A DNA stretch of 64,000 bases from Unio delphinus (taxonomy: Eukaryota > Mollusca > Bivalvia > Unionida > Unionidae). Both the position numbers and the translations under genes were made by a program. The notes under the pieces are model-generated. The model was not told the origin of the DNA, did no database searches, and worked only from the letters and a program-made list of their open reading frames with translations. Of the stretch, positions 37,801-53,500 are shown in pieces; position 1 is the first letter of the stretch, and each line of letters opens with the position of its first letter. The stretch lies in contig JAQISU010000071.1 of the NCBI GenBank assembly GCA_029339505.1, forward strand, positions 186,001 through 250,000, written 5' to 3'.

Positions 37801-38964
37801 GATAAGCATGATAACGAAGCTTGAAACATCTGCATTCAAACCACATCAACGTTTATATATGTATCTCGATTCATATACCACGACTTAATTTCTTTTCGGT
37901 CTACAGATATATCTCCAAACGTAAGCTTACATGTTGTCAGATTTATCTTCATGAAGTTTGACATTCGTATATCGATACATCTTCACGAAGATGGAACAAT
38001 GTAGTAATCTTTCAGTCTACCTAGATTAACATATGTAGATAGATTTGTCCCCAAGAATGTGAATCTATCTGAAGTGAACTTCAACAACGTATATAACTAT
38101 ATTATGATTGAAATATCTCGATCTTTTCTAGTAAATATGGATAGTTATAGTTATGTGCTGTTGGATATGTGTTGAGATCAGCATGATAACGAAGCTTGAA
38201 ACATCTGTATTCAAACCACATCAACGTTTATATATGTATCCGGATTGATATACCACGATTTAATTTGGTTTCGGTCTACAGATATATCTCCAAACCTAAG
38301 CTTACATGTTGTCAGATTTATCTTCATGTAGTTTGACAAACGTATATCGATACATCTGCACGAAGATGGAATAATGTAGATATCTATCAGTCTACGTAGA
38401 TTGTCATATGTAGATAGATTTATCCCCAATAATGTGAATCTATCTGAATTGAACCACAGCAACGTATATAACTATATTTGGATTGAAATATCTCGAACTG
38501 TTCTAGTAAATATGGATAGTTATAGTTATGTGCTGTTGGATATGTGTTGTGATAAGCATGATAAAGAAGCCTGAAACATCTATATTCAAACCACATCAAC
38601 GGTTATATATGTATCTCGATTGATATACCACGATTCAATTTGGTTTCGGTCTAAAGATATATATCCAAACGTAAGCTTACAAGTTTTCAGATTTATCTTC
38701 ATGAAGTTTGACATACGTATATCGATACATCGTCACGAAGATGGAATAATGTAGAGATCTATCAGTCTACGTAGATTGTCATATGTAGATAGATTTATCC
38801 CCAAGAATGTGAATCTATCTGAATTGAACCATCGTAACGTATATAACTATATTTGGATTGAAATATCTTTATCTCTTCTGGTAAATATGGATAGTTATAG
38901 CTGTCTGATATTGGATATATGTTGAGATAAGCATGATAACGAAGTTTGAAACATCTGTATTCAA
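34843..38964 (-). repeat. HOR unit 6, canonical 11-mer, 4,122 bp
   Basis: All 11 monomers in order. Informative variants: ATGTTATATTC near 35,041 (usually ATGTAATATTC), GTAAGATTACATG near 36,048 and CATCGTAACG near 38,828; the first two and CATCGTAACG recur in unit 11 or its m11 neighbour. The m9 tail has a local cluster of changes (GATTAACATATG near 38,026 and GAACTTCAACAACG near 38,076). Confidence 0.92.
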
Positions 38965-41900
38965 CCACATCAACGTGTATATATGTATCTCAATTGATCT
39001 AGCACGATGTAATTTGGTTTCGATCTACAGATATATCTCCAAACGCAATCTTACATGTTGTCAGATTTATCTTGATGTAGTTTTTTATAGGTATATAGAT
39101 ACGTCTTCACGTAGATGGAATTACTTAGATATATATACGACTACGTAAATAGTCAGATATAGATGTAATATTCATGTAAAGAGTGAATCTAGCTGAATTG
39201 GAAAACATCGACAAAGATAGTTGTATTTTGATTGAAATATCTCAATGTATTTTGTTTAATGTGGATAGTTATAGCTATGTGTAGGTGGATATATAATGAG
39301 AGATGCAGCTTAACTAATATGGAGTAATCTGATATCAGACATCTCAACTTTGATAGCTGAATCTCGATTGATATAGAACTATGTGATTTGGATGCCGGCT
39401 ATAGATATGTCACCAGACATAAGCTTACATGTTGTCAGATTTATCTTCATGTAGTTTGACATACGTATATCGATACATCTTCACGAAGATGGAATAATGT
39501 TGTGATCTATGAGTCTGCGTAGATTGTCATATGTAGATAGATTTGACCCCAAGAATGTGAATCTATCTGAATTGAACCTCCGCAACGTATATAACTATAT
39601 TATGATTGAAATATCTCGATCTGTTCTAGTAAATATGGATAGTTATAGTTATGTGCTGTTGGATATGTGTTGAGATCAGCATGATAACGAAGCTTGAAAC
39701 GTCTGTATTCAAACCACATCAACGTTTATATATGTATCCGGATTGATATACCCCGATTTAATTTGGTTTCGGTCTACAGATATATCTCCAAACCTAAGCT
39801 TACATGTTGTCAGATTTATCTTCATGTAGTTTGACAAACGTGTATCGATACATCTACACGAAGATGGAATAATGTAGATATCTATCAGTCTACGTAGATT
39901 GTCATATGTAGATAGATTTATCCCCAATAATGTGAATCTGTATGAATTGAAGCACCGCAACGTATATAACTATATTTGGATTGAAATATCTCGATCTGTA
40001 CTAGTAAATATGTATAGTTATAGTTATGTGCTGTTGAATATGTGTTGAGATAAGCATGATAACGAAGCTTGAAACATCTGTATTCAAACCACATCAACGT
40101 TTATATATGTATCTCGATTCATATACCACGACTTAATTTCTTTTCGGTCTACAGATATATCTCCAAACGTAAGCTTACATGTTGTCAGATTTATCTTCAT
40201 GTAGTTTGACAAACGTATATCGATACATCTGCACGAAGATGGAATAATGTAGATATCTATCAGTCTACGTAGATTGTCATATGTAGATAGATTTATCCCC
40301 AAGAATGTGAATCTATCTGAATTGAACCACCGCAACGTATATAACTAGATTTGGATTGAAATATCTCGAACTGTTCTAGTAAATATGGATAGTTATAGTT
40401 ATGTGCTGTTGTATATATGTTGTGATAAGCATGATAACGAAGCCTGAAACATCTGTATTCAAACCACATCAACTGTTATATATGTATCTCGATTGATATA
40501 CCACGATTCAATTTGGTTTCGGTCTAAAGATATATATCCAAACGTAAGCTTACAAGTTTTCAGATTTATCTTCATGAAGTTTGACATACGTATATCGATA
40601 CATCTTCACGAAGATGGAATAATGTCGTGATCTATGAGTCTGCGTAGATTGTCATATGTAGATAGATTTATCCCCAAGAATGTGAATCTGTCTGAATTGA
40701 AGCACCGCAACGTATATAACTATATTTGGATTGAAATATCTCGATCTGTACTGGTAAATATGGATAGTTATAGTTATGTGCTGTTGAATTTGTGTTGAGA
40801 TAAGCATGATAACGAAGCTTGAAACATCTGTATTCAAACCACATCAACGTTTATATATGTAGCTCGATTCATATACCACGACTTAATTTCTTTTCGGTCT
40901 ACAGATATATCTCCAAACGTAAGCTTACATGTTGTCAGATTTATCTTCATGTAGTTTGACATACGTATATCGATACATCTGCACGAAGATGGAATAATGT
41001 AGATATCTATCAGTCTACGTAGATTGTCATATGTAGATAGATTTATCCCCAAGAATGTGAATCTATCTGAATTGAACACCACAACGTATATAACTATATT
41101 TGGACTGAAATATCTCGAACTGTTCTAGTAAATATGGATAGTTATAGTTATGTGCTGTTGGATATGTGTTGTGATAAGCATGATAACAAAGCCTGAAACA
41201 TCTGTATTCAAACCACATCAACGGTTATATATGTATCTCGATTGATATACCACGATTCAATTTGGTTTCGGTCTACAGATATATCTCCAAACATAAGCTT
41301 ACAAGTTTTCAGATTTATCTTCATGTAGTTTGACATACGTATATCGATACATCTTCACGAAGATGGAATAATGTAGAGATCTATCAGTCTACGTAGATTG
41401 TCATATGTAGATAGATTTATCCCCAAGAATGTGAATCTATCTGAATTGAACAACATCAATATATATAACTATATTTGGATTAAAATATCTCGATCTTTCC
41501 TAGTAAATATGGATAGTTATAGTTATGTGCTGTTGGATATGTGTTGACATTCGCATGATAACGAAGCTTGAAACATCTGTATTCAAACCACATCAACGTT
41601 TATATATTTATCTTGATTGATATTCAACGATTTAACTTGGTTTCGGTCTACAGATATATCTCCAAACGTAAGCTTACATGTTGTCAGATTTATCTTCATG
41701 TAGTTTGACATACGTATATCGATACATCTTCACGAAGATGGAATAATGTAGATATCTATCAGTCTACGTAGATTGTCATATGTAAATAGATTTATCCCCA
41801 AGAATGTGAATCTATCTGAATTGAAGCAACGCAACGTATATAACTATATTTGGATTGAAATATCTCGATCTGTTCTAGTAAATATGGATAGTTATAGTTA

Positions 41901-43086
41901 TGTGCTGTTGAATATGTGTTGAGATAAGCATGATAACGAAGCTTGAAACATCTGCATTCAAACCACATCAACGTTTATATATGTATCTCGATTCATATAC
42001 CACGACTTAATTTCTTTTCGGTCTACAGATATATCTCCAAACGTAAGCTTACATGTTGTCAGATTTATCTTCATGAAGTTTGACATTCGTATATCGATAC
42101 ATCTTCACGAAGATGGAACAATGTAGTAATCTTTCAGTCTACCTAGATTGTCATATGTAGATAGATTTGTCCCCAAGAATGTGAATCTATCTGAATTGAA
42201 CCTCCGCAACGTATATAACTATATTATGATTGAAATATCTCGATCTGTTCTAGTAAATATGGATAGTTATAGTTATGTGCTGTTGGATATGTGTTGAGAT
42301 CAGCATGATAACGAAGCTTGAAACATCTGTATTCAAACCACATCAACGTTTATATATGTATCCGGATTGATATACCACGATTTAATTTGGTTTCGGTCTA
42401 CAGATATATCTCCAAACCTAAGCTTACATGTTGTCAGATTTATCTTCATGTAGTTTGACAAACGTATATCGATACATCTGCACGAAGATGGAATAATGTA
42501 GATATCTATCAGTCTACGTAGATTGTCATATGTAGATAGATTTATCCCCAATAATGTGAATCTATCTGAATTGAACCACAGCAACGTATATAACTATATT
42601 TGGATTGAAATATCTCGAACTGTTCTAGTAAATATGGATAGTTATAGTTATGTGCTGTTGGATATGTGTTGTGATAAGCATGATAAAGAAGCCTGAAACA
42701 TCTATATTCAAACCACATCAACGGTTATATATGTATCTCGATTGATATACCACGATTCAATTTGGTTTCGGTCTAAAGATATATATCCAAACGTAAGCTT
42801 ACAAGTTTTCAGATTTATCTTCATGAAGTTTGACATACGTATATCGATACATCGTCACGAAGATGGAATAATGTAGAGATCTATCAGTCTACGTAGATTG
42901 TCATATGTAGATAGATTTATCCCCAAGAATGTGAATCTATCTGAATTGAACCGTCGTAACGTATATAACTATATTTGGATTGAAATATCTTTATCTCTTC
43001 TGGTAAATATGGATAGTTATAGCTGTCTGATATTGGATATATGTTGAGATAAGCATGATAACGAAGTTTCAAACATCTGTATTCAA
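38965..43086 (-). repeat. HOR unit 7, canonical 11-mer, 4,122 bp
   Basis: Full order m1-m11. Variants worth noting: GTATGAATTG near 39,929 (shared with unit 5 near 32,071) and GAATTTGTGTTGAG near 40,787 (shared with units 10 and 11). Confidence 0.92.
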
Positions 43087-46000
43087 CCACATCAACGTGT
43101 ATATATGTATCTCAATTGATCTAGCACGATGTAATTTGGTTTCGATCTACAGATATATCTCCAAACGCAATCTTACATGTTGTCAGATTTATCTTGATTT
43201 AGTTTTTTATAGGTATATAGATACGTCTTCACGTAGATGGAAATACTTAGATATATATACGACTACGTAAATAGTCAGATATAGATGTTATATTCATGTA
43301 AAGAGTGAATCTAGCTGAATTGGAAAACATCGACAAAGATAGTTGTATTTTGATTGAAATATCTCAATGTATTTTGTTTAATGTGGATAGTTATAGCTAT
43401 GTGTAGGTGGATATATAATGAGAGATGCAGCTTAACTAATATGGAGTAATCTGATATCAGACATCTCAACTTTGATAGCTGAATCTCGATTGATATAGAA
43501 CTATGTGATTTGGATGCCGGCTATAGATATGTCACCAGACATAAGCTTACATGTTGTCAGATTTATCTTCATGTAGTTTGACATACGTATATCGATACAT
43601 CTTCACGAAGATGGAATAATGTCGTGATCTATGAGTCTGCGTAGATTGTCATATGTAGATAGATTTGTCCCCAAGAATGTGAATCTATCTGAATTGAACC
43701 TCCGCAACGTATATAACTATATTATGATTGAAATATCTCGATCTGTTCTAGTAAATATGGATAGTTATAGTTATGTGCTGTTGGATATGTGTTGAGATCA
43801 GCATGATAACGAAGCTTGAAACGTCTGTATTCAAACCACATCAACGTTTATATATGTATCCGGATTGATATACCCCGATTTAATTTGGTTTCGGTCTACA
43901 GATATATCTCCAAACCTAAGCTTACATGCTGTCAGATTTATCTTCATGTAGTTTGACAAACGTATATCGATACATCTGCACGAAGATGGAATAATGTAGA
44001 TATCTATCAGTCTACGTAGATTGTCATATGTATATAGATTTATCCCCAATAATGTGAATCTGTCTGAATTGAAGCACCGCAACGTATATAACTATATTTG
44101 GATTGAAATATCTCGATCTGTACTAGTAAATATGGATAGTTATAGTTATGTGCTGTTGAATATGTGTTGAGATAAGCATGATAACGAAGCTTGAAACATC
44201 TGTATTCAAACCACATCAACGTTTATATATGTATCTCGATTCATATACCACGACTTAATTTCTTTTCGGTCTACAGATATATCTCCAAACGTAAGCTTAC
44301 ATGTTGTCAGATTTATCTTCATGTAGTTTGACAAACGTATATCGATACATCTGCACGAAGATGGAATAATGTAGATATCTATCAGTCTACGTAGATTGTC
44401 ATATGTAGATAGATTTATCACCAAGAATGTGAATCTATCTGAATTGAACCACCGCAACGTATATAACTATATTTGGATTGAAATATCTCGAACTGTTCTA
44501 GTAAATATGGATAGTTATAGTTATGTGCTGTTGTATATATGTTGTGATAAGCATGATAACGAAGCCTGAAACATCTGTATTCAAACCACATCAACTGTTA
44601 TATATGTATCTCGATTGATATACCACGATTCAATTTGGTTTCCGTCTAAAGATATATATCCAAACGTAAGCTTACAAGTTTTCAGATTTATCTTCATGAA
44701 GTTTGACATACGTATATCGATACATCTTCACGAAGATGGAATAATGTCGTGATCTATGAGTCTGCGTAGATTGTCATATGTAGATAGATTTATCCCCAAG
44801 AATGTGAATCTGTCTGAATTGAAGCACCGCAACGTATATAACTATATTTGGATTGAAATATCTCGATCTGTACTGGTAAATATGGATAGTTATAGTTATG
44901 TGCTGTTGAATATGTGTTGAGATAAGCATGATAACGAAGCTTGAAACATCTGTATTCAAACCACATCAACGTTTATATATGTAGCTCGATTCATATACCA
45001 CGACTTAATTTCTTTTCGGTCTACAGATATATCTCCAAACGTAAGCTTACATGTTGTCAGATTTATCTTCATGTAGTTTGACATACGTATATCGATACAT
45101 CTGCACGAAGATGGAATAATGTAGATATCTATCAGTCTACGTAGATTGTCATATGTAGATAGATTTATCCCCAAGAATGTGAATCTATCTGAATTGAACA
45201 CCACAACGTATATAACTATATTTGGACTGAAATATCTCGAACTGTTCTAGTAAATATGGATAGTTATAGTTATGTGCTGTTGGATATGTGTTGTGATAAG
45301 CATGATAACAAAGCCTGAAACATCTGTATTCAAACCACATCAACGGTTATATATGTATCTCGATTGATATACCACGATTCAATTTGGTTTCGGTCTACAG
45401 ATATATCTCCAAACATAAGCTTACAAGTTTTCAGATTTATCTTCATGTACTTTGACATACGTATATCGATACATCTTCACGAAGATGGAATAATGTAGAG
45501 ATCTATCAGTCTACGTAGATTGTCATATGTAGATAGATTTATCCCCAAGAATGTGAATCTATCTGAATTGAACAACATCAATATATATAACTATATTTGG
45601 ATTGAAATATCTCGATCTTTCCTAGTAAATATGGATAGTTATAGTTATATGCTGTTGGATATGTGTTGAGATTCGCATGATAACGAAGCTTGAAACATCT
45701 GTATTCATACCACATCAACGTTTATATATTTATCTTGATTGATATACAACGATTTAATTTGGTTTCGGTCTACAGATATATCTCCAAACGTAAGCTTACA
45801 TGTTGTCAGATTTATCTTCATGTAGTTTGACATACGTATATCGATACATCTTCACGAAGATGGAATAATGTAGATATCTATCAGTCTACGTAGATTGTCA
45901 TATGTAAATAGATTTATCCCCAAGAATGTGAATCTATCTGAATTGAAGCAACGCAACGTATATAACTATATTTGGATTGAAATATCTCGATCTGTTCTAG

Positions 46001-47208
46001 TAAATATGGATAGTTATAGTTATGTGCTGTTGAATATGTGTTGAGATAAGCATGATAACGAAGCTTGAAACATCTGCATTCAAACCACATCAACGTTTAT
46101 ATATGTATCTCGATTCATATACCACGACTTAATTTCTTTTCGGTCTACAGATATATCTCCAAACGTAAGCTTACATGTTGTCAGATTTATCTTCATGAAG
46201 TTTGACATTCGTATATCGATACATCTTCACGAAGATGGAACAATGTAGTTATCTTTCAGTCTACCTAGATTGTCATATGTAGATAGATTTGTCCCCAAGA
46301 ATGTGAATCTATCTGAATTGAACCTCCGCAACGTATATAACTATATTATGATTGAAATATCTCGATCTGTTCTAGTAAATATGGATAGTTATAGTTATGT
46401 GCTGTTGGATATGCGTTGAGATCAGCATGATAACGAAGCTTGAAACATCTGTATTCAAACCACATCAACGTTTATATATGTATCCGGATTGATATACCAC
46501 GATTTAATTTGGTTTCGGTCTACAGATATATCTCCAAACCTAAGCTTACATGTTGTCAGATTTATCTTCATGTAGTTTGACAAACGTATATCGATACATC
46601 TGCACGAAGATGGAATAATGTAGATATCTATCAGTCTACGTAGATTGTCATATGTAGATAGATTTATCCCCAATAATGTGAATCTATCTGAATTGAACCA
46701 CAGCAACGTATATAACTATATTTGGATTGAAATATCTCGAACTGTTCTAGTAAATATGGATAGTTATAGTTATGTGCTGTTGGATATGTGTTGTGATAAG
46801 CATGATAAAGAAGCCTGAAACATCTATATTCAAACCACATCAACGGTTATATATGTATCTCGATTGATATACCACGATTCAATTTGGTTTCGGTCTAAAG
46901 ATATATATCCAAACGTAAGCTTACAAGTTTTCAGATTTATCTTCATGAAGTTTGACATACGTATATCGATACATCGTCACGAAGATGGAATAATGTAGAG
47001 ATCTATCAGTCTACGTAGATTGTCATATGTAGATAGATTTATCCCCAAGAATGTGAATCTATCTGAATTGAACCATCGCAACGTATATAACTATATTTGG
47101 ATTGAAATATCTTTATCTCTTCTGGTAAATATGGATAGTTATAGCTGTCTGATATTGGATATATGTTGAGATAAGCATGATAACGAAGTTTGAAACATCT
47201 GTATTCAA
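43087..47208 (-). repeat. HOR unit 8, canonical 11-mer, 4,122 bp
   Basis: Full order m1-m11. Variants: ATGTTATATTC near 43,286 (shared with units 6 and 11), TTATCACCAAGAATG near 44,416 (shared with unit 11) and GTACTTTGACATACG near 45,447 (shared with unit 9). Confidence 0.92.
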
Positions 47209-50200
47209 CCACATCAACGTGTATATATGTATCTCAATTGATCTAGCACGATGTAATTTGGTTTCGATCTACAGATATATCTCCAAACGCAATCTTACAT
47301 GTTGTCAGATTTATCTTGATGTAGTTTTTTATAGGTATATAGATACGTCTTCACGTAGATGGAAATACTTAGATATATATACGACTACGTAAATAGTCAG
47401 ATATAGATGTAATATTCATGTAAAGAGTGAATCTAGCTGAATTGGAAAACATCGACAAAGATAGTTGTATTTTGATTGAAATATCTCAATGTATTTTGTT
47501 TAATGTGGATAGTTATAGCTATGTGTAGGTGGATATATAATGAGAGATGCAGCTTAACTAATATGGAGTAATCTGATATCAGACATCTCAACTTTGATAG
47601 CTGAATCTCGATTGATATAGAACTATGTGATTTGGATGCCGGCTATAGATATGTCACCAGACATAAGCTTACATGTTGTCAGATTTATCTTCATGTAGTT
47701 TGACATACGTATATCGATACATCTTCACGAAGATGGAATAATGTCGTGATCTATGAGTCTGCGTAGATTGTCATATGTAGATAGATTTGTCCCCAAGAAT
47801 GTGAATCTATCTGAATTGAACCTCCGCAACGTATATAACTATATTATGATTGAAATATCTCGATCTGTTCTAGTAAATATGGATAGTTATAGTTATGTGC
47901 TGTTGGATATGTGTTGAGATCAGCATGATAACGAAGCTTGAAACGTCTGTATTCAAACCACATCAACGTTTATATATGTATCCGGATTGATATACCCCGA
48001 TTTAATTTGGTTTCGGTCTACAGATATATCTCCAAACCTAAGCTTACATGTTGTCAGATTTATCTTCATGTAGTTTGACAAACGTATATCGATACATCTG
48101 CACGAAGATGGAATAATGTAGATATCTATCAGTCTACGTAGATTGTCATATGTAGATAGATTTATCCCCAATAATGTGAATCTGTCTGAATTGAAGCACC
48201 GCAACGTATATAACTATATTCGGATTGAAATATCTCGATCTGTACTGGTAAATATGGATAGTTATAGTTATGTGCTGTTGAATATGTGTTGAGATAAGCA
48301 TGATAACGAAGCTTGAAACATCTGTATTCAAACCACATCAACGTTTATATATGTAGCTCGATTCATATACCACGACTTAATTTCTTTTCGGTCTACAGAT
48401 ATATCTCCAAACGTAAGCTTACATGTTGTCAGATTTATCTTCATGTAGTTTGACATACGTATATCGATACATCTGCACGAAGATGGAATAATGTAGATAT
48501 CTATCAGTCTACGTAGATTGTCATATGTAGATAGATTTATCCCCAAGAATGTTAATCTATCTGAATTGAACACCACAACGTATATAACTATATTTGGACT
48601 GAAATATCTCGAACTGTTCTAGTAAATATGGATAGTTATAGTTATGTGCTGTTGGATATGTGTTGTGATAAGCATGATAACAAAGCCTGAAACATCTGTA
48701 TTCAAACCACATCAACGGTTATATATGTATCTCGATTGATATACCACGATTCAATTTGGTTTCGGTCTACAGATATATCTCCAAACATAAGCTTACAAGT
48801 TTTCAGATTTATCTTCATGTACTTTGACATACGTATATCGATACATCTTCACGAAGATGGAATAATGTAGAGATCTATCAGTCTACGTAGATTGTCATAT
48901 GTAGATAGATTTATCCCCAAGAATGTGAATCTATCTGAATTGAACAACATCAATATATATAACTATATTTGGATTGAAATATCTCGATCTTTCCTAGTAA
49001 ATATGGATAGTTATAGTTATGTGCTGTTGGATATGTGTTGAGATTCGCATGATAACGAAGCTTGAAACATCTGTATTCAAACCACATCAACGTTTATATA
49101 TTTATCTTGATTGATATACAACGATTTAATTTGGTTTCGGTCTACAGATATATCTCCAAACGTAAGCTTACATGTTGTCAGATTTATCTTCATGTAGTTT
49201 GACATACGTATATCGATACATCTTCACGAAGATGGAATAATGTAGATATCTATCAGTCTACGTAGATTGTCATATGTAAATAGATTTATCCCCAAGAATG
49301 TGAATCTATCTGAATTGAAGCAACGCAACGTATATAACTATATTTGGATTGAAATATCTCGATCTGTTCTAGTAAATATGGATAGTTATAGTTATGTGCT
49401 GTTGAATATGTGTTGAGATAAGCATGATAACGAAGCTTGAAACATCTGCATTCAAACCACATCAACGTTTATATATGTATCTCGATTCATATACCACGAC
49501 TTAATTTCTTTTCGGTCTACAGATATATCTCCAAACGTAAGCTTACATGTTGTCAGATTTATCTTCATGAAGTTTGACATTCGTATATCGAAACATCTTC
49601 ACGAAGATGGAACAATGTAGTAATATTTCAGTCTACCTAGATTGTCATATGTAGATAGATTTGTCCCCAAGAATGTGAATCTATCTGAATTGAACCTCCG
49701 CAACGTATATAACTATATTATGATTGAAATATCTCGATCTGTTCTAGTATATATGGATAGTTATAGTTATGTGCTGTTGGATATGTGTTGAGATCAGCAT
49801 GATAACGAAGCTTGAAACATCTGTATTCAAACCACATCAACGTTTATATATGTATCCGGATTGATATACCACGATTTAATTTGGTTTCGGTCTACAGATA
49901 TATCTCCAAACGTAAGCTTACATGTTGTCAGATTTATCTTCATGTAGTTTGACAAACGTATATCGATACATCTGCACGAAGATGGAATAATGTAGATATC
50001 TATCAGTCTACGTAGATTGTCATATGTAGATAGATTTATCCCCAATAATGCGAATCTATCTGAATTGAACCACAGCAACGTATATAACTATATTTGGATT
50101 GAAATATCTCGAACTGTTCTAGTAAATATGGATAGTTATAGTTATGTGCTGTTGGATATGTGTTGTGATAAGCATGATAAAGAAGCCTGAAACATCTATA

Positions 50201-50580
50201 TTCAAACCACATCAACGGTTATATATGTATCTCGATTGATATACCACGATTCAATTTGGTTTCGGTCTAAAGATATATATCCAAACGTAAGCTTACAAGT
50301 TTTCAGATTTATCTTCATGAAGTTTGACATACGTATATCGATACATCGTCACGAAGATGGAATAATGTAGAGATCTATCAGTCTACGTAGATTGTCATAT
50401 GTAGATAGATTTATCCCCAAGAATGTGAATCTATCTGAATTGAACCATCGCAACGTATATAACTATATTTGGATTGAAATATCTTTATCTCTTCTGGTAA
50501 ATATGGATAGTTATAGCTGTCTGATATTGGATATATGTTGAGATAAGCATGATAACGAAGTTTGAAACATCTGTATTCAA
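47209..50580 (-). repeat. HOR unit 9, 9 monomers (m4-m5 absent), 3,372 bp
   Basis: m3 joins m6. CCCCAATAATG near 48,167 is m3 and GTACTGGTAAAT at 48,242 is the m5 tail, so the switch lies in about 48,173-48,247. Same total length as unit 2 but a different pair of monomers is missing, so it arose independently. m10 has CAAACGTAAGC in place of CAAACCTAAGC near 49,906. Confidence 0.9.
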
Positions 50581-53500
50581 CCACATCAACGTGTATATAT
50601 GTATCTCAATTGATCTAGCACGATGTAATTTGGTTTCGATCTACAGATATATCTCCAAACGCAATCTTACATGTTGTCAGATTTATCTTGATGTAGTTTT
50701 TTATAGGTATATAGATACGTCTTCACGTAGATGGAAATACTTAGATATATATACGACTACGTAAATAGTCAGATATAGATGTAATATTCATGTAAAGAGT
50801 GAATCTAGCTGAATTGGAAAACATCGACAAAGATAGTTGTATTTTGATTGAAATATCTCAATGTATTTTGTTTAATGTGGATAGTTATAGCTATGTGTAG
50901 GTGGATATATAATGAGAGATGCAGCTTAACTAATATGGAGTAATCTGATATCAGACATCTCAACTTTGATAGCTGAATCTCGATTGATATAGAACTATGT
51001 GATTTGGATGCCGGCTATAGATATGTCACCAGACATAAGCTTACATGTTGTCAGATTTATCTTCATGTAGTTTGACATACGTATATCGATACATCTTCAC
51101 GAAGATGGAATAATGTCGTGATCTATGAGTCTGCGTAGATTGTCATATGTAGATAGATTTGTCCCCAAGAATGTGAATCTATCTGAATTGAACCTCCGCA
51201 ACGTATATAACTATATTATGATTGAAATATCTCGATCTGTTCTAGTAAATATGGATAGTTATAGTTATGTGCTGTTGGATATGTGTTGAGATCAGCATGA
51301 TAACGAAGCTTGAAACGTCTGTATTCAAACCACATCAACGTTTATATATGTATCCGGATTGATATACCCCGATTTAATTTGGTTTCGGTCTACAGATATA
51401 TCTCCAAACCTAAGCTTACATGTTGTCAGATTTATCTTCATGTAGTTTGACAAACGTATATCGATACATCTGCACGAAGATGGAATAATGTAGATATCTA
51501 TCAGTCTACGTAGATTGTCATATGTAGATAGATTTATCCCCAATAATGTGAATCTATCTGAATTGAAGCACCGCAACGTATATAACTATATTTGGATTGA
51601 AATATCTCGATCTGTACTAGTAAATATGGATAGTTATAGTTATGTGCTGTTGAATATGTGTTGAGATAAGCATGATAACGAAGCTTGAAACATCTGTATT
51701 CAAACCACATCAACGTTTATATATGTATCTCGATTCATATACCACGACTTAATTTCTTTTCGGTCTACAGATATATCTCCAAACGTAAGCTTACATGTTG
51801 TCAGATTTATCTTCATGTAGTTTGACAAACGTATATCGATACATCTGCACGAAGATGGAATAATGTAGATATCTATCAGTCTACGTAGATTGTCATATGT
51901 AGATAGATTTATCCCCAAGAATGTGAATCTATCTGAATTGAACCACCGCAACGTATATAACTATATTTGGATTGAAATATCTCGAACTGTTCTAGTAAAT
52001 ATGGATAGTTATAGTTATGTGCTGTTGTATATATGTTGTGATAAGCATTATAACGAAGCCTGAAACATCTGTATTCAAACCACATCAACTGTTATATATG
52101 TATCTCGATTGATATACCACGATTCAATTTGGTTTCGGTCTAAAGATATATATCCAAACGTAAGCTTACAAGTTTTCAGATTTATCTTCATGAAGTTTGA
52201 CATACGTATATCGATACATCTTCACGAAGATGGAATAATGTCGTGATCTATGAGTCTGCGTAGATTGTCATATGTAGATAGATTTATCCCCAAGAATGTG
52301 AATCTGTCTGAATTGAAGCACCGCAACGTATATAACTATATTTGGATTGAAATATCTCGATCTGTACTGGTAAATATGGATAGTTATAGTTATGTGCTGT
52401 TGAATTTGTGTTGAGATAAGCATGATAACGAAGCTTGAAACATCTGTATTCAAACCACATCAACGTTTATATATGTAGCTCGATTCATATACCACGACTT
52501 AATTTCTTTTCGGTCTACAGATATATCTCCAAACGTAAGCTTACATGTTGTCAGATTTATCTTCATGTAGTTTGACATACGTATATCGATACATCTGCAC
52601 GAAGATGGAATAATGTAGATATCTATCAGTCTACGTAGATTGTCATATGTAGATAGATTTATCCCCAAGAATGTGAATCTATATGAATTGAACACCACAA
52701 CGTATATAACTATATTTGGACTGAAATATCTCGAACTGTTCTAGTAAATATGGATAGTTATAGTTATGTGCTGTTGGATATGTGTTGTGATAAGCATGAT
52801 AACAAAGCCTGAAACATCTGTATTCAAACCACATCAACGGTTATATATGTATCTCGATTGATATACCACGATTCAATTTGGTTTCGGTCTACAGATATAT
52901 CTCCAAACATAAGCTTACAAGTTTTCAGATTTATGTTCATGTAGTTTGACATACGTATATCGATACATCTTCACGAAGATGGAATAATGTAGAGATTTAT
53001 CAGTCTACGTAGATTGTCATATGTAGATAGATTTATCCCCAAGAATGTGAATCTATCTGAATTGAACAACATCAATAAATATAACTATATTTGGATTGAA
53101 ATACCTCGATCTTTCCTAGTAAATATGGATAGTTATAGTTATGTGCTGTTGGATATGTGTTGAGATTCGCATGATAACGAAGCTTGAAACATCTGTATTC
53201 AAACCACATCAACGTTTATATATTTATCTTGATTGATATACAACGATTTAATTTGGTTTCGGTCTACAGATATATCTCCAAACGTAAGCTTACATGTTGT
53301 CAGATTTATCTTCATGTAGTTTGACATACGTATATCGATACATCTTTACGAAGATGGAATAATGTAGGTATCTATCAGTCTACGTAGATTGTCATATGTA
53401 AATAGATTTATCCCCAAGAATGTGAATCTATCTGAATTGAAGCAACGCAACGTATATAACTATATTTGGATTGAAATATCTCGAACTGTTCTAGTAAATA

